DNA of 64,000 nt from Arcobacter sp. F2176. GTDB taxonomy: Bacteria; Campylobacterota; Campylobacteria; Campylobacterales; Arcobacteraceae. Positions within the stretch are counted from its first letter, which is position 1. Each line of letters opens with the position of its first letter. A program made the position numbers and the translations under genes. The stretch lies in contig NZ_PDJV01000005.1 in the NCBI RefSeq assembly GCF_004116465.1, positions 1 to 64,000 of the forward strand, in the 5' to 3' direction. Below are positions 62,317-64,000 of the stretch, piece by piece. The notes under the pieces are model-generated. The model did not search any database, was not told the origin of the DNA, and saw only the letters and a list, made by a program, of their open reading frames with translations.

Positions 62317-63168
62317 ATGAAAGATAAGCAAATTAAACTTTTTGCTAAAAAAGTTCTTTTTACTTTGATGGCAACATTTACATTTTCAAATGCACAAATG
62401 ATAGATGCCTTAGCTTTAACAGTAAACGATGAACCAATAACTACAAATGATATAAATGAAAAAATGGCAGAAACTAAATTGAAGAAAGCAGATGCTGTTA
62501 GTGAATTGATTGATGAAATTTTGTATAATCAAGAGCTTGAAAAACAAAATATAACAGTTGATATTTTTGAAGTTAATGATTATTTGGAAAAATTAGCTGC
62601 ATCTAATGGTATGGATTTATATACATTCAAATCAATCCTTAGACAAAAGAATAAAGACTTTGATAAGTTTGAAGAAAACATAAAAAAAGAGATTATGAAG
62701 AAAAAACTTGCAGCAAAGCTAGTAAGAGGGAATATTCCAGTTGCTACAGAAGAAGATTTAAAGATTTATTATGACAATAACCAAGCAATGTTTACGACTG
62801 CATCAAAGATAAATGTAACACAATATGCTAGTAAGAATAAAAGATCTTTAATAACAATATCTCAAAACCCAATGGCAATTTTAAATGATGTTGTAAAAAA
62901 AGACTTTACTTTAGAACAAGATAAATTAAATCCACAATTAAAATTCCTTTTAAATGATACACAAGATGGTACATTTACACCAATTTTTACAGCAGATAGA
63001 ACCTTTGTAATGTTTTTTGTAAAAAATAAAAGTGGAGTTACAACTCTAAAATTTGATGAAGTAAAAGAGAAAATTTTTAATGCACTAATGGGTGAAAGAG
63101 AACAAAAATTCTTAAAAGAATATTTTGAAAAATTAAAATTAACAGCTGATATAAAAGTGATAAGATAA
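62317..63168 (+). CDS. SurA-like periplasmic chaperone/peptidyl-prolyl isomerase
   Basis: A 283-residue exported protein (signal peptide ending near FSNAQ). A SurA_N-like chaperone domain begins MIDALALTVNDEPITTNDINEKM and is helical to about residue 150. A degenerate parvulin-type domain follows, then a C-terminal helix (LKFDEVKEKIFNALMGEREQKFLKEYF, written here in two parts: LKFDEVKEKIF and NALMGEREQKF). It resembles the Campylobacter Cj1289-type chaperone more than PEB4. Isomerase activity is uncertain because parvulin catalytic motifs are not clear. It is nine bases before gatB. Confidence 0.8.
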   Translation: MKDKQIKLFAKKVLFTLMATFTFSNAQMIDALALTVNDEPITTNDINEKMAETKLKKADAVSELIDEILYNQELEKQNITVDIFEVNDYLEKLAASNGMDLYTFKSILRQKNKDFDKFEENIKKEIMKKKLAAKLVRGNIPVATEEDLKIYYDNNQAMFTTASKINVTQYASKNKRSLITISQNPMAILNDVVKKDFTLEQDKLNPQLKFLLNDTQDGTFTPIFTADRTFVMFFVKNKSGVTTLKFDEVKEKIFNALMGEREQKFLKEYFEKLKLTADIKVIR

Positions 63169-63177
63169 AGGAAATAG

Positions 63178-64000
63178 ATGTTTGAAGTAATAATAGGTCT
63201 TGAGGTACATGTACAACTGAACACAAATAGTAAACTTTTTTGTTCGTGTGCAACTAGTTTTGGAGAAGATCCAAATACAAATGTATGTCCTACTTGTTTA
63301 GGTCTTCCAGGTGCTCTTCCTGTCTTAAATAAAGAAGCAGTGCATAAAGCAATTATGCTAGGAACTGCATTAAAATCAAAAATTAACCAAAAATCTATTT
63401 TCAATAGAAAAAATTACTTCTATCCCGACTTACCATCTGGTTACCAAATATCTCAATTTGAAGTTCCAGTTGTAGGGCTTGGAGAATTAGTTATTGATTT
63501 TCCTGATGGAAGCCAAAAAACTATTGGAGTAACAAGAGCTCACCTAGAAAATGATGCGGGTAAAAGTATTCATGCAGGAAGTGAATCTCATGTGGATTTA
63601 AATAGAGCTGGAACACCTTTACTTGAAATAGTAAGTGAACCAGATATGAGAACTGCACAAGAGGCAATTTTATATCTTAAAAAACTTCACTCAATAGTAA
63701 GATACCTTGGAATTAGTGATGCTAATATGCAAGAGGGAAGCTTTAGATGTGATGTTAATGTTTCTATTAGACCAAAAGGTGATACAAATCTTTATACAAG
63801 ATGTGAAATTAAAAATATGAACTCATTCAAGTTTATTGAAAAAGCAATTGCTTATGAAGTAAATAGACATATTGAAGCTTGGGAAGATGGTATTCATGAT
63901 ACTGAGATAGTACAAGAAACAAGACTATTTGATCCAGAAAAGGGTGAAACTAGATCTATGAGAGGTAAAGAAGATGCTGCTGATTATAGATATTTTCCAG
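63178..64000 (+). CDS. gatB: Asp/Glu-tRNA amidotransferase subunit B (partial, runs off the right edge)
   Basis: The first 274 codons of GatB; the frame is open at base 64000. Signature elements are [19 protein letters not shown] at residues 4-22, [34 protein letters not shown] near residue 77, and the later [15 protein letters not shown]. GatB binds the misacylated tRNA and, with GatC and GatA, makes Gln-tRNA(Gln) and/or Asn-tRNA(Asn). The ATG is at 63178 behind AAAGGAAAT. Confidence 0.96.
   Translation, partial: MFEVIIGLEVHVQLNTNSKLFCSCATSFGEDPNTNVCPTCLGLPGALPVLNKEAVHKAIMLGTALKSKINQKSIFNRKNYFYPDLPSGYQISQFEVPVVGLGELVIDFPDGSQKTIGVTRAHLENDAGKSIHAGSESHVDLNRAGTPLLEIVSEPDMRTAQEAILYLKKLHSIVRYLGISDANMQEGSFRCDVNVSIRPKGDTNLYTRCEIKNMNSFKFIEKAIAYEVNRHIEAWEDGIHDTEIVQETRLFDPEKGETRSMRGKEDAADYRYFP

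Noticed and set aside
1-64000. CRISPR arrays, insertion sequences, prophage or rRNA genes
   Set aside because: I saw no spaced repeat arrays, transposase or integrase proteins, phage structural genes or rRNA segments in the window.

Overview
The window is AT-rich bacterial chromosome with short intergenic gaps. The gene set points to Campylobacterota, most likely Arcobacteraceae: a UbiA-family prenyltransferase of the MqnP type, a Helicobacter/Campylobacter-style RNase J next to rsmA, HemJ, a SurA-like periplasmic chaperone before gatB, TRAP/Lut/Dld lactate genes and an accBC pair. This placement is inferred from gene content and composition. No 16S rRNA is present.

Layout. 1-1100: a sparse left edge with a membrane protein of unknown function, a possible small ORF and a tRNA-Arg(TCG) with its own terminator. 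1167-13171: housekeeping genes (mqnP, a GNAT-nitrilase fusion, miaA, rpmE, rsmI, a soluble FIST-domain chemoreceptor, rlmB, a class I aminotransferase, hom, a MATE exporter). 13204-24129: a copper-handling island holding a Cys/Met-rich periplasmic protein with CGxGKCG repeats, a CusA/CusB/TolC efflux system, a FixH/YtkA-like periplasmic protein, a response regulator and sensor kinase, a DUF411 protein, CopA and a CopZ-like chaperone. 24205-36457: translation, RNA and metabolism genes (gltX, rlmN, a nucleosidase-family protein, a SIMPL protein, hisF, rsmA, RNase J, kdsD, rluB, rarA, hemJ, phoH). 36517-40186: an operon with a 2-hydroxyacid dehydrogenase, a Phd-like protein and a two-subunit succinate/fumarate-type oxidoreductase without a membrane anchor. 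40187-50383: a ribbon-helix-helix protein, asnB, an AEC carrier, a Pit phosphate transporter, a DEAD-box helicase, accCB, a dCMP deaminase and a methyltransferase. 50443-62241: a lactate module (LutABC, sensor kinase and regulator, TRAP transporter of the oxo-/hydroxy-acid type, Dld). 62317 to the end: a SurA-like chaperone and the start of gatB.

Three non-coding patterns stand out. First, a 16-bp parS-like sequence (arms TGTTTCA and TGAAACA) occurs three times exactly (26791, 33951, 38861). A fourth copy, at 32211, has the intact CACGTG parS centre. Two degenerate copies lie at 44702 and 55884. Together they look like a ParB-binding, centromere-like cluster. Second, four promoters of the copper island each carry ACAC-type half-sites exactly 11 bp apart, and three of these lie 40-44 bp upstream of a start codon. 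That is the geometry expected for the OmpR-type regulator encoded in the island, so the efflux operon, copZ-copA, the DUF411 gene and the CGxGKCG gene probably form one regulon. Third, the copper sensor kinase has its natural ATG (overlapping the regulator's stop) one base out of frame at an A6 run, which could be slippage control, a lesion or a sequence error.

Metabolically, the right side couples lactate uptake (DctPQM) to oxidation of both isomers (LutABC for L-lactate, Dld for D-lactate) under its own two-component system. GluRS and GatB together imply at least part of the indirect amidation route to Gln-tRNA and/or Asn-tRNA.
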